Assembly (NCBI RefSeq): GCF_006517235.1
Contig: NZ_CP041188.1
Location: 4,650,001-4,714,000, forward strand
DNA from: Pseudarthrobacter sp. NIBRBAC000502772
GTDB lineage: Bacteria > Actinomycetota > Actinomycetes > Actinomycetales > Micrococcaceae
Length of the DNA: 64,000 nucleotides
Reading direction: 5' to 3'
Part shown: positions 34,087 to 42,203 of the stretch, in pieces
How positions within the stretch are numbered: the first letter of the stretch is position 1
Layout of the letters: each line of letters opens with the position of its first letter
Translations under genes and position numbers: made by a program
The notes under the pieces: generated by a model
Databases searched by the model: none
What the model was told of the DNA's origin: nothing
The model's input: the letters and a program-made list of their open reading frames with translations, nothing else

Positions 34087-35277
34087 GTGCCCCCTCCAGC
34101 GGACGGCGTACCGGCGGGCACATCCAAGGCGTTGTGGGTGCTTTATGCGGACACCTTCATCATGGCTGTCGGGTTCTACATGCTCATCCCGCTGCTGGCC
34201 TTCCACCTCCTCGAAGACCTCTCGCTCACCATCGCGTTCGTCGGAGTTCTCACGGCAGTGCGGTCCGCGTCCCAGAACGGGCTTATGCCGCTGTCCGGCT
34301 GGATCGCCGACCGCATTGACTACAAGAAGGCCATCGCGGTGGGGGTGCTCGTACGCGCCGCTGGGTTCGCCTTGCTCGGGACCGTCGATTCGGTGCCGCT
34401 GTTGGTTGCCGCTTCCATCCTTTCCGGACTTGGCGGGGCACTGTTCCACCCGGCCAGCTACGCCGCGTACACCGCCCTCGCAGAAGGCAGGGACTCGGTG
34501 CGCGTTTATTCGACGCGCGAAATGATCTCCAACCTGGGGTTCGTCATCGGACCGATGATCGGCGGCCTTCTGGCCGGATTCGACTTCAAATGGGTCAGCC
34601 TGGGCGCCGCGCTGCTCTTTCTTGTCGCCTTCATTTTCACTGTCGCTGGGCTCCCCGCGGGACTTTCAGCACGGAATCCTTCCGCGTCAGGCATCCGTGA
34701 CGTGCTGTCAAACCGCGGGTTTCTTCGGTACTGTGCACTCGCCAGCGCCCTGTGGCTGCTCGCCTCGCAGCTCTACCTCGTCGTTCCCATCCGGGCCGGA
34801 GATGTTCTCCCGGGACCCGTGGGCGTGGGACTCGTCTACACCGCCGCCGCTGTTCTTATGGTCGTCACGATGCTTCCCCTGACCGCTTTCGTAGCCCGCC
34901 GTTTATCCGCACGCGCCATTCTGGGCGCCGGCGCTCTGTCTCTTGGTGCCGGCATAGCCGTCATGGGGCTGTGGGGCACAACGGCGGGGCTGCTCGCCGG
35001 AGTCGGTCTCTTCACCGTCGGCCAAATGCTCTCGCAGCCCGTGATGAATGCAGTGGTCGCAGACTTTGCCCGCGGCGGATCCATCGCCTCGCACTTCGGC
35101 GTTTTTGGCCTGGCTCAAGCCGCGGGCAGCGTCGTCGGCAATCTGGTTGGCGGCCTCCTTTACACAATCGCCGGCGAGGCTTCCGCTGTCGCGCTCGTGC
35201 CCTGGTTCGTGTTTTTCGGCTGGGGAGGTCTCGTCGCTGTTGCGTTCTGGACCCGGGGTCCGCGTCCGGAGCAGTGA
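34087..35277 (+). CDS. MFS transporter of the uronide locus
   Basis: 396 residues from GTG 34087 (taagg 6 nt upstream, 8 nt after the esterase stop), about twelve membrane segments, loop 2-3 motif SGWIADRIDYKKAIAVG. It may export deacetylated by-products or import monomers; direction is not readable. Its stop codon is 1 nt before palindromic element copy 6. Confidence 0.82.
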   Translation: MPPPADGVPAGTSKALWVLYADTFIMAVGFYMLIPLLAFHLLEDLSLTIAFVGVLTAVRSASQNGLMPLSGWIADRIDYKKAIAVGVLVRAAGFALLGTVDSVPLLVAASILSGLGGALFHPASYAAYTALAEGRDSVRVYSTREMISNLGFVIGPMIGGLLAGFDFKWVSLGAALLFLVAFIFTVAGLPAGLSARNPSASGIRDVLSNRGFLRYCALASALWLLASQLYLVVPIRAGDVLPGPVGVGLVYTAAAVLMVVTMLPLTAFVARRLSARAILGAGALSLGAGIAVMGLWGTTAGLLAGVGLFTVGQMLSQPVMNAVVADFARGGSIASHFGVFGLAQAAGSVVGNLVGGLLYTIAGEASAVALVPWFVFFGWGGLVAVAFWTRGPRPEQ

Positions 35278-35278
35278 A

Positions 35279-35310
35279 CGGACGACGGCGGGACGTCCCG
35301 CCGTCGTCCG
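35279..35310. terminator. Palindromic element, copy 6 (gapless)
   Basis: A perfect 32-bp palindrome immediately after the MFS stop, followed by the conserved tail (cttgcattgggtgccgctcc to 35345) shared with copies 5, 8 and 10. The 318-nt gap to the PEBP gene contains only this element and a gene remnant. Confidence 0.82.
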
Positions 35311-35379
35311 CTTGCATTGGGTGCCGCTCCCCTACAGCGCCGACCTGGGAATCACCAAGTACGACCGGAATCCGCAGCC

Positions 35380-35595
35380 CTACGAGGCGCGCGTGAATGT
35401 CCCCAGCCCGGTTCCGTCATAGAAGTCCAGGGCGACGCTTGGCGAGGAGCCGCTGCCTGCTCCTGCAAACAGTGCACCGGCCACGCCGTCAAAGTGGGTA
35501 AGCGTGGCGTAGAGGAAGAGCTCTTCGGCTCGGCGCAGCCGGAGGCTACCAGCCGCATCCGGCGCGAACTCGCAGGTCCGGCGATTTCGGCGGTC
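35380..35595 (-). pseudogene. Open C-terminal gene fragment downstream of and in frame with the PEBP gene
   Basis: After the PEBP stop (TGA, 35596-35598) the same frame stays open for 71 codons and reads like real coding sequence (EELFLYATLTHFDG, VALDFYDGTGLGTF) up to TAG at 35380. There is no ATG or GTG inside it, so it is either a 3' remnant of a lost gene or, less likely, a readthrough extension. Family not recognised. Confidence 0.4.
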
Positions 35596-36123
35596 TCAGC
35601 GTTCGAAGATGGCCGTGATTATCCCGCGCCCCAGGGAGTGTGCGGACAGCTTCGATTCCAGCTTGGCGGGGCTGAATCCGGCGTCCAGCCCGAGGTGTTC
35701 CACATCCAGGGCGTAGACCGTGAAAACATACCGGTGCGGGCCGTGTCCGGGTGGCGGTGCGGCGCCCACGTAGCCGTGGAAACCGGCGTCGTTCTTCAAC
35801 TGGATCGCGCCGGACGGAAGCTGGCGCACGCCTTCGGCACCGGCTCCGGCGGGCAGCGACGTGACGCCTGCGGGGATGTCCAGCATGGCCCAGTGCCAGA
35901 ATCCGCCGCGGCCCGGGGCGTCTGGATCGAACGTTGTCACGGCGTAACTCATGGTGCCAGCCGGCGCGCCGCCCCAGCTCAGTTGAGGCGATTCGTCCTT
36001 GCCGCCGGCACGCATCTTGCCGCTGCGCTGTGCGGGCGGCAGGGTCTGGCCATCCTGGATGGACTCGCTGCTGAGGTGCAGGGAAGGGGAACCGTGGCGG
36101 GTATGGGAATCGTGGGGAGACAT
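35596..36123 (-). CDS. YbhB/YbcL-family (PEBP) protein
   Basis: About 175 residues of the phosphatidylethanolamine-binding-protein family: the ligand-site motifs FDPDAPGRGGFWHW and GPHRYVFTVYALD are clear. ATG 36123 is preceded by aaagg. Bacterial members are small cytoplasmic proteins of unclear function, perhaps ligand-binding or kinase-modulating. It is upstream of palindrome copy 6 and convergent with the MFS gene. Confidence 0.88.
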   Translation of the reverse strand: MSPHDSHTRHGSPSLHLSSESIQDGQTLPPAQRSGKMRAGGKDESPQLSWGGAPAGTMSYAVTTFDPDAPGRGGFWHWAMLDIPAGVTSLPAGAGAEGVRQLPSGAIQLKNDAGFHGYVGAAPPPGHGPHRYVFTVYALDVEHLGLDAGFSPAKLESKLSAHSLGRGIITAIFER

Positions 36124-36139
36124 CTGTTGCCTTTCAGTT

Positions 36140-36334
36140 GCTGGCGGAGTCGGCATTCCTGAACTCTTCGCCGGCGTGGGCCGCGGCCGGATCAACCGCA
36201 CGACGGCGCCGCGTCGTAGCTGCGGTGTCCGGAGTGGTCGCGTTCGGGCTCGGCGAGCAGGCCGGTCTGGTGATAGTGCCGGGGACTGGCACCGTCACCC
36301 CGGCATAGGAGGCCAGTTGGCTGATTGTGAGCAT
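36140..36334 (-). pseudogene. MerR-family regulator, N-terminal remnant
   Basis: From 36334 the sequence encodes MLTISQLASYAGVTV, the start of a MerR helix-turn-helix. It then continues in a second frame as HYHQTGLLAEPERDHSGHRSYDA and in a third as VRLIRPRPTPAKSSGMPTP. At least two frame changes and loss of the C-terminal part are needed, so it is broken. It begins 16 nt after the hydrolase stop, and the hydrolase has a MerR-type promoter, so this was probably its regulator. Confidence 0.75.
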
Positions 36335-36349
36335 GGGCTCCAGACCGCC

Positions 36350-37141
36350 TCAACCGGCGACGCCGCGGACCGCCTCGGCGATCGCGCGGAAGTCCTTGCG
36401 AAGGATCGCGCCGTGATTGCTCGCGACTTTGGCGTGAATCGTGATGTGCGGGTTGCGTTCGGCCACCGCGGGCACGCTGGCGCGGATCTTCTCCTGCTCA
36501 TCCCCCTTGCTGCCGAACGACGTTCCGGATGCGAGGACATACCGGGTCGGGACGGTGATCCTGTCCATCACCGGACCGAGTTCCCGTTCACGCGCGAGCC
36601 TGCCGACTTCGATGTTGCATTGGGCCATCTCCAGGGCGGTCATTCGCGGCGTGAGTCCCGTCAGGCGGAGTGGCACCATCAGCCATTGCAGGCGACGGAA
36701 GACCCCTTGGATCCCTTGCACCATCTCATCGGTGAACCAGTCGTGCGGCTGTGCCCCATCGACCAGGACAGCGCCGATCGTCCGGTCCGGATTGCGGCTC
36801 GCCCAGTGCGCGGCGACGAAGGCGCCGTACGACCACCCGACCACCAGCGCTCGGTCGACACCTCGAGCCTCGAGCACGGCATCGACATCGCCGACGGCGG
36901 CCGCGAACGAATAATCCGCCGAACGTCCGGACTTGCGCCCACGGGCCCGCTCGTCGTAAGTGATGTGCCGCCAGTCTGGCCCGAGTTCGGCGATGACCCG
37001 CCGCCAGTAGCCCTGGGTCGCGAACTGGCCGTTGAGGTAGATCACCGGCGTCCCGGAGCCACCTGAATCGGTGACGGCCAGAGCAGTGTCGTCGACCAGT
37101 ACCATGCCGGTCCATTTCGGGGTCGCGTTCGTGCTGATCAT
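36350..37141 (-). CDS. Alpha/beta hydrolase
   Basis: 263 residues, alpha/beta-hydrolase fold: IYLNGQFATQGYW at the oxyanion strand, nucleophile elbow VVGWSYGAF with the catalytic Ser, an acid in the IGAVLVDGAQP region and the C-terminal His in KVASNHGAI. ATG 37141 follows cggaga. Substrate unknown; esterases or peroxidase-like hydrolases next to MerR regulators often detoxify small molecules. Upstream lies a MerR-type promoter, and the cognate MerR gene is decayed downstream. Confidence 0.85.
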   Translation of the reverse strand: MISTNATPKWTGMVLVDDTALAVTDSGGSGTPVIYLNGQFATQGYWRRVIAELGPDWRHITYDERARGRKSGRSADYSFAAAVGDVDAVLEARGVDRALVVGWSYGAFVAAHWASRNPDRTIGAVLVDGAQPHDWFTDEMVQGIQGVFRRLQWLMVPLRLTGLTPRMTALEMAQCNIEVGRLARERELGPVMDRITVPTRYVLASGTSFGSKGDEQEKIRASVPAVAERNPHITIHAKVASNHGAILRKDFRAIAEAVRGVAG

Positions 37142-37186
37142 GGCGTCTCCGTTCCGTTCTGCAATGTGTGATCCAGCGTGCAGAGT

Positions 37187-37206
37187 TGACGCCGCGTCAG
37201 GGTCAA
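37187..37206 (-). promoter_or_regulatory. MerR-type promoter/operator of the hydrolase gene
   Basis: On the minus strand, -35 TTGACC (37201-37206) is followed at once by the dyad TGACGCCGCGTCA (37187-37199; perfect around one centre base). A dyad directly behind a TTGACC box inside a long spacer is the hallmark of MerR-regulated promoters. The -10 box is not clear. Confidence 0.6.
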
Positions 37207-37385
37207 GCCTCCAGATGGGGGCTTTCTCATGCTCATCGCTGGTGTCGGCGTAGCGCTTGGCCTGTGGCAGGCTGTGCAAATGATCCACACCCCGGGCTTG
37301 TGGTCCCTGACGCATCTGGCACGGTCAACGTGCCGGGCTCACGAATGTGTGTAGATTCTGCATCCACTCCGCTACCTCCCTTGGT

Positions 37386-37499
37386 GTGCAGAGGAGTAGT
37401 AAGCAACAACGACATTAGTGCAGAGGAGTATTGAAAAACTAGTGCTCAACACCCGCCTGCACAACCGCGAAAACAGGCGGCCCGCAGTGCAGGCGAGTA
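37386..37499. repeat. Three direct copies of a GTGCAGAGGAGTA motif
   Basis: GTGCAGAGGAGTA at 37386-37398 and 37418-37430 and GTGCAGGCGAGTA at 37487-37499, the last two followed by ttgaaaa/tggaaaa. A hairpin (cgcctg...caggcg, 37455-37479) lies between copies 2 and 3. The 364-nt stretch from the hydrolase promoter to 37505 otherwise holds no gene. Confidence 0.55.
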
Positions 37500-37505
37500 T
37501 GGAAA

Positions 37506-38036
37506 ATGACACAGGTGCTGTCCCAGTGGGCGACTGAGGCAGCTGGGCAGGGTCACCTCGTTCCGCGCATCGCCGATTTGGAGGCCATCTCCGCGGCCAG
37601 GACCGTCGAAGCCCCGGGGGTGAGCAGGGAGGCCGTCCAGCCATGGTTGCCGACAATCCAGTGGCTGTTGAAACAAGCGGCTTTTGGCGTCGTGGACCCA
37701 CACATCCAGCTCCCCGACGAATTGTCGCGTCCCGTGGGTCCAGCCCGTGCTCTCCAAGTCGTTCCACCCGACGAAAATTCAGCCGACGCGCCAGCGCCGC
37801 CGGCGATGGAAGTAAGCCTCGTGGCGGTCGTTTCCCCGGACACTGAACACGGAAGCAGCCACGGCGCCGAAGCCGTCACAGTCATCGCGGAGATCAAACC
37901 CACGCCCACCATTGCCAAGGGACCGAAGTGGGAGTCCGAGCCCATGAGCAGGTTAAAAGTGCCGTGCAGCGATTCACCAGACCACTCCACGATCTCCTCA
38001 CCTGTGACGCCAATGAGGGCGACACCCGCCTTTTGA
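37506..38036 (+). CDS. Hypothetical protein (doubtful)
   Basis: An open frame of 176 codons with acceptable actinobacterial codon use in its first 140 codons, then it overlaps the better-supported restriction-like fragment in another frame. No family recognised. No good ribosome site. It may be the degraded 5' part of the same locus as the fragment at 37928. Confidence 0.3.
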   Translation: MTQVLSQWATEAAGQGHLVPRIADLEAISAARTVEAPGVSREAVQPWLPTIQWLLKQAAFGVVDPHIQLPDELSRPVGPARALQVVPPDENSADAPAPPAMEVSLVAVVSPDTEHGSSHGAEAVTVIAEIKPTPTIAKGPKWESEPMSRLKVPCSDSPDHSTISSPVTPMRATPAF

Positions 38037-38233
38037 TTACGGACATGCTCTGCGAGGGTTTGGGCTATGACAAATTCCGCGACCTGACAACCGAATACAT
38101 GGTCAAGCAGGATTTCGCGGACTACGGCGTAAGAATTGACAAGCAGCTGATTGCCTTCATCGAGGTCGCGGAATACCGGGATCACCACAACGGTCCAGAC
38201 GCTGGCGACAGTGATCCGGACAGGGATCGTTGA
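37928..38233 (+). pseudogene. Type I restriction HsdR N-terminal-like domain, truncated
   Basis: About 75 residues from HEQVKSAVQRF to FIEVAEYR match the N-terminal nuclease-like domain seen in type I restriction HsdR-related and COG4748-type proteins: NEGDTRLLITDMLCEGLGYD, DLTTEYMVKQDFADYG, and the E-V of an ExK-type motif (IEVA, where lysine is expected). The frame ends in about 20 unrelated residues, and the usual remainder is missing. Probably a remnant, or a small solo domain with a lost catalytic Lys. Confidence 0.55.
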
Positions 38234-38254
38234 CCCTAAGCTTCGAAACAAGTA

Positions 38255-38292
38255 GAGCGGACGACGGCGGGACCTCCCGCCATCGTCCGCTC
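38255..38292. terminator. Palindromic element, copy 7 (CC centre, one mismatch)
   Basis: An 18-bp stem with one mismatch (38265/38282) between the truncated restriction-like ORF and the convergent GntR gene. Confidence 0.78.
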
Positions 38293-38353
38293 AAGGCCCA
38301 GGCGGACGTCCTCCGCGATACTTTTAGGAGTTTCAGCGGGAAGCCGTGTCAAC

Positions 38354-39115
38354 TCAACGCTGTGGTGCAGTCGATTGCGGGGAAACCTCAGGCTGGGAAT
38401 GTCCGAGGAATCCATGTAGCAGCGACGCTGTTCCCTGCAGATGATCTTGCGCCGCCTTGAAGGCTGCCTCATCGTCGCCCCGGAGTATGGCGTCCACGAT
38501 TTCCTGGTGCTGCCGGTTGGAATGTTCCAGGTTGGGTTGGATAAGAGGTATCCGGTCCAGCAGGTCACTTACCTTTGAGCGGACATCCGCCACCGCGAGT
38601 GCAAGGCTTGGCGATCCTGCCACTTCTGCGATCGCCACATGGAATCTTGCGTCCTTCGGCCGGTACAGATTCGCAGGTGCACTGGCCACCTCGGCCAAAG
38701 TCCTTAACAGGTGACCGCGCTGGGCAGGTGATAACGTCGCCCTGGCCGCCAAGGATGCGGCCGCCGGCTCGAGTACGCCGCGAAAGGTCAGGACGTCGTC
38801 TACCTCGGCCGGATCGAGTTCCGGGTAGGACCCCGAACCCGCAGGGGGCCGGCTGCACACGTACGTTCCTCCATAGCGGCCGCGCTGAACTTCAACGTAT
38901 CCGGCCTTCTGCAGCTCGGCCAGGGCATCCCTCAGGGTGGCGCGCGATACGCCCAGCATCTCGGCAAGTTCCCGCTCAGCTGGCAGCTTGGTCCCTACAC
39001 CGAACAGACCGAGTTTGATGTTCTGGAGCAAGCGTTCGATGGTCTCCTCGAAGGCGTTGCCGTGCCGGACCGGGCGGAGAATCGGTGCGGGGCTTCCGAG
39101 CAGTTCCTCTTCCAT
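38354..39115 (-). CDS. GntR-family regulator, FCD/FadR subfamily
   Basis: 253 residues: winged helix with GTKLPAERELAEMLGVSR and LAELQKAGYVEVQRGRYGGTYV, then an all-helical FCD domain with FRGVLEPAAA, DARFHVAIAE and the metal-binding His in HQEIVDAI. It is divergent from the permease-ligase operon at 39311 and likely controls it. The 195-nt region between contains only a weak dyad TGGT-N10-ACCA at 39280-39297. Confidence 0.88.
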   Translation of the reverse strand: MEEELLGSPAPILRPVRHGNAFEETIERLLQNIKLGLFGVGTKLPAERELAEMLGVSRATLRDALAELQKAGYVEVQRGRYGGTYVCSRPPAGSGSYPELDPAEVDDVLTFRGVLEPAAASLAARATLSPAQRGHLLRTLAEVASAPANLYRPKDARFHVAIAEVAGSPSLALAVADVRSKVSDLLDRIPLIQPNLEHSNRQHQEIVDAILRGDDEAAFKAAQDHLQGTASLLHGFLGHSQPEVSPQSTAPQR

Positions 39116-39310
39116 ACGCTCATCCTAATCGGTCCAAAAAAAGGCCTATGGAAGGGGCCCATTGAAGCGGGAAAAACCGCCGCACCGGCCGGAAGCACGG
39201 TTGAACCGAGGAAAAGTTGGCCGAGATCAAAGAACCCCTTGACCGCGCTCGTGATCTGCCACACACTGTAACGAGCTTATGGTCTTATTTCATACCAATA
39301 ACCTTGGACG

Positions 39311-40759
39311 ATGGGAACTACAGTGGCATCCTCTGATTCAGCCCAGCTTACCGACGACAAGCGATATCTCCAGCACCGCCAACTGAAACGCGGGGCCGCG
39401 GGGTGGATCCTGCTTGCCGGACTCGGAGTTGCATATGTCATCTCCGGCGACTTCGCAGGGTGGAACCTCGGCCTCGCCCAAGGCGGCTGGGGCGGTCTCC
39501 TCATCGCATTTGTTCTCATGGGCGTCATGTACACCTGCATGGCTTTCGGACTCGCCGAGCTATCCTCGGCGCTTCCTGCCACAGGCGCCGGATATGGCTT
39601 CGCCCGTCGCGCACTGGGTCCCTTGGGCGGATTCGCCACCGGAATGGCCGTGCTCATTGAATACGCCGTTGCGCCGGCTGCGATTGCCATCTTCATTGGC
39701 GGCTATGTTGAAGCGCTGGGACTCTTTGGCCTGACCAACTCCTGGCCGGTGTATCTGGTGACCTACGCTGTTTTTGTGGGCATCCATCTCCGCGGAGTGG
39801 GAGAGGCTCTCAAGATGATCTTCGGCATCACCGCAGTCGCCGTCGTTGCCCTGGCCGCCGTCGTCGTGGGCCTGATCCCACATTTCAACGCCCAGAACCT
39901 CTTTGACATAGTCCCTGACGGCTCGCCCACCTCGAGCGCTTTTCTCCCTATGGGAATCAGCGGCGCCGTCGGTGCACTCGTGTATGGCATCTGGTTTTTC
40001 CTTGCAGTCGAAGGGGTTCCCCTGGCCGCCGAGGAGACGGCCAATCCGAAGAAGGACATGCCGCGGGGCATCATGGTCGCTGTTGTGATCCTGGTCGTCT
40101 TCGGGGCCCTGATGCTCGTACTCGTTCCGGGCGCCGCAGGGTCAGCCGCAATGAGTGAATCCGATAACCCCCTCCCCGAGGCTCTGCGCCTGGCGTACGG
40201 TGGCAACACTTTCCTGGCAGACTTCGTCAACTATGCTGGCCTCGCCGGGCTCGTAGCCAGCTTCTTCTCCATCATTTATGCCTATTCCCGCCAGCTCTTT
40301 GCGCTGTCCCGGGCAGGGTATCTTCCCAAATGGCTGTCCCTGACAGGCAAACGGCGGACCCCTTATTGGGCACTGATCGTCCCTGGCTCGATCGGCTTCT
40401 TACTGGCGGCAATAACCGGTGACGGCGCACTCCTGATCAACATCGCCGTCTTTGGTGCGACAGTCTCCTACGTCCTCCTGAACCTCTCGCACATTGTGCT
40501 GAGGAGGAAGGAACCGGACCTGCCCCGCGGATACCGGACACCCGGAGGGGTCGCCACCACCTCAATCGCGCTGGTCCTTGCTGCCGTCGCGGTCGTCGCA
40601 ACATTTGTGGTCGACATATTCGCCGCATCCATAACAGCTGCAATCTTCGGCGCAGCGCTCCTCTACTACTGGTTCTACAGCCGGCACCGCATCGTTGCAG
40701 GTGCTCCCGAAGAGGAATTCGCGCAGTTGGCTGCAGCCGAGGCCGAACTCAAGAGCTGA
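39311..40759 (+). CDS. APC-superfamily permease, ethanolamine permease-like
   Basis: 482 residues, about twelve membrane segments. GVAYVISGDFAGWNLGLAQGGWGG and the segment ELSSALPATGAGYGFARRALG closely follow the ethanolamine permease (Eat) branch of the APC superfamily; YAYSRQLFALSRAGYLPKWLS is the conserved segment 8 loop. It probably imports ethanolamine or a similar amine. First gene of a five-gene operon with a gamma-glutamyl ligase, hydrolase, aldehyde dehydrogenase and SDR, which fits amine uptake for catabolism. Confidence 0.85.
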   Translation: MGTTVASSDSAQLTDDKRYLQHRQLKRGAAGWILLAGLGVAYVISGDFAGWNLGLAQGGWGGLLIAFVLMGVMYTCMAFGLAELSSALPATGAGYGFARRALGPLGGFATGMAVLIEYAVAPAAIAIFIGGYVEALGLFGLTNSWPVYLVTYAVFVGIHLRGVGEALKMIFGITAVAVVALAAVVVGLIPHFNAQNLFDIVPDGSPTSSAFLPMGISGAVGALVYGIWFFLAVEGVPLAAEETANPKKDMPRGIMVAVVILVVFGALMLVLVPGAAGSAAMSESDNPLPEALRLAYGGNTFLADFVNYAGLAGLVASFFSIIYAYSRQLFALSRAGYLPKWLSLTGKRRTPYWALIVPGSIGFLLAAITGDGALLINIAVFGATVSYVLLNLSHIVLRRKEPDLPRGYRTPGGVATTSIALVLAAVAVVATFVVDIFAASITAAIFGAALLYYWFYSRHRIVAGAPEEEFAQLAAAEAELKS

Positions 40760-40820
40760 CACGCGTCCCGTCACGGTCCAAAATTTCTCTCATAAATACG
40801 ATCAAAGTTACGGAAATCAA

Positions 40821-42203
40821 ATGACGAATCAAACAACCAGTACGTCCGCGCAAGGCCAACTCGGCGTCGATGAGCTGAGGGACCTGGTCGCTTCCGGTGA
40901 CATCGACACCGTAGTCGTTGCCATCACCGATTCCATGGGACGCCTGCAAGGTAAACGCTGCGGGGCAAGGTCTTTCCTCGAAGACGTGCTGGGGCACGGG
41001 GCAGAAGGCTGCAACTACCTACTCAGCGTGGATGTGGAGATGAACACCATTGACGGGTATTCCATGTCCTCGTGGGCGAACGGCTATGGAGACATGGTGA
41101 TGCGGCCCGACGTCGCCACCCTGCGCCGGGTGCCGTGGCTGGAAGGCACTGCCATGATCCAGTGCGATATCTTCTGGCTGGACGGCCGCCCCGTCTCCCA
41201 GTCCCCACGCCAGATCCTGCGCGCGCAGATCGAACGCCTGGAGGCCTTGGGATACCGCGCCCATATCGGCACCGAGCTCGAATTCATCATGTTTGACGAC
41301 AGCTACGAAGAAGCATGGGACAAGAAATACGAGGGACTCACCCCCTCGACCCGCTACAACGTGGACTACTCCCTCCTAGCCACAGCAAGACTGGAACCGG
41401 TCATCCGAAGCATTCGAACGGGCATGGAAAAGGCAGGCCTGGTCGTTGAATCTTCCAAGGGCGAGTGCAACCTGGGCCAGCAGGAAATCACGTTCCGATA
41501 CGCAGAAGCGCTTACTGCATGCGACAACCACGTTTTCTACAAAAACGGGGCCAAGGAAATCGCCGCACAACAAGGCAAGAGCATTACGTTCATGGCGAAG
41601 TACAACGAACGTGAAGGCAGTTCCTGCCATATCCACTTCAGCTTGACCGACCTGGACGGCAATCCGGTCCTGGCCGGGGATGGCGAGCATGGCTTCAGCC
41701 CTGTCATGGAGCATTTCATCGCAGGCCAACTCGCCGGACTGAAGGAGCTGGCCTACTTCGTCGCCCCGAACATCAATTCCTATAAACGCTTCGTCGAAGG
41801 CAGCTTCGCTCCCACAGCCATCGCCTGGGGGCTGGACAACCGCAGTTGTGCACTGCGGATCGTCGGCCGCGGTCCCAGCCTTCGGGTGGAAAACCGCGTT
41901 GGAGGCGGGGACGTCAACCCGTATCTCGCAGCCGCCGCGCTTATCGCCGCCGCCATCCACGGTATCGAGAATGAGCTCCCCCTCGAACCGATCATGACCG
42001 GCAACGCCTACCAGTCGGACGCAGATCGCATACCCACCAACCTGCGGGACTCCCGTGCCCTGCTGACCAACAGCGAGATTGCGCGCAAATCCTTCGGCGA
42101 TGACGTTGTGGACCACTACGTCTTCGCAGCAGATGTCGAGCTGAAAGCTTTTGACAGCACCGTAACGGACTGGGAGCGCAAGCGTGTCTTTGAACGGCTC
42201 TGA
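40821..42203 (+). CDS. Glutamine synthetase-like gamma-glutamyl-amine ligase
   Basis: 460 residues of the GS-I/PuuA/GlnA4 type. Visible: GTELEFIMFDDS (metal Glu), SKGECNLGQQEITFRY, the ATP-site SSCHIHFSL, NSYKRFVEGSFAPTAIAWG and NRVGGGDVNPYLAAAAL. It lacks the adenylylation-loop tyrosine context of biosynthetic GlnA. It should use ATP to join glutamate to an amine. The permease upstream and the SDR downstream favour an amino alcohol such as ethanolamine as acceptor (inference). It overlaps the next gene by 20 nt. Confidence 0.88.
   Translation: MTNQTTSTSAQGQLGVDELRDLVASGDIDTVVVAITDSMGRLQGKRCGARSFLEDVLGHGAEGCNYLLSVDVEMNTIDGYSMSSWANGYGDMVMRPDVATLRRVPWLEGTAMIQCDIFWLDGRPVSQSPRQILRAQIERLEALGYRAHIGTELEFIMFDDSYEEAWDKKYEGLTPSTRYNVDYSLLATARLEPVIRSIRTGMEKAGLVVESSKGECNLGQQEITFRYAEALTACDNHVFYKNGAKEIAAQQGKSITFMAKYNEREGSSCHIHFSLTDLDGNPVLAGDGEHGFSPVMEHFIAGQLAGLKELAYFVAPNINSYKRFVEGSFAPTAIAWGLDNRSCALRIVGRGPSLRVENRVGGGDVNPYLAAAALIAAAIHGIENELPLEPIMTGNAYQSDADRIPTNLRDSRALLTNSEIARKSFGDDVVDHYVFAADVELKAFDSTVTDWERKRVFERL

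Noticed and set aside
40821..42203. Ligase as the housekeeping glnA
   Set aside because: Operon context with PuuD-like, ALDH and amine permease genes and sequence closer to gamma-glutamyl-amine ligases.
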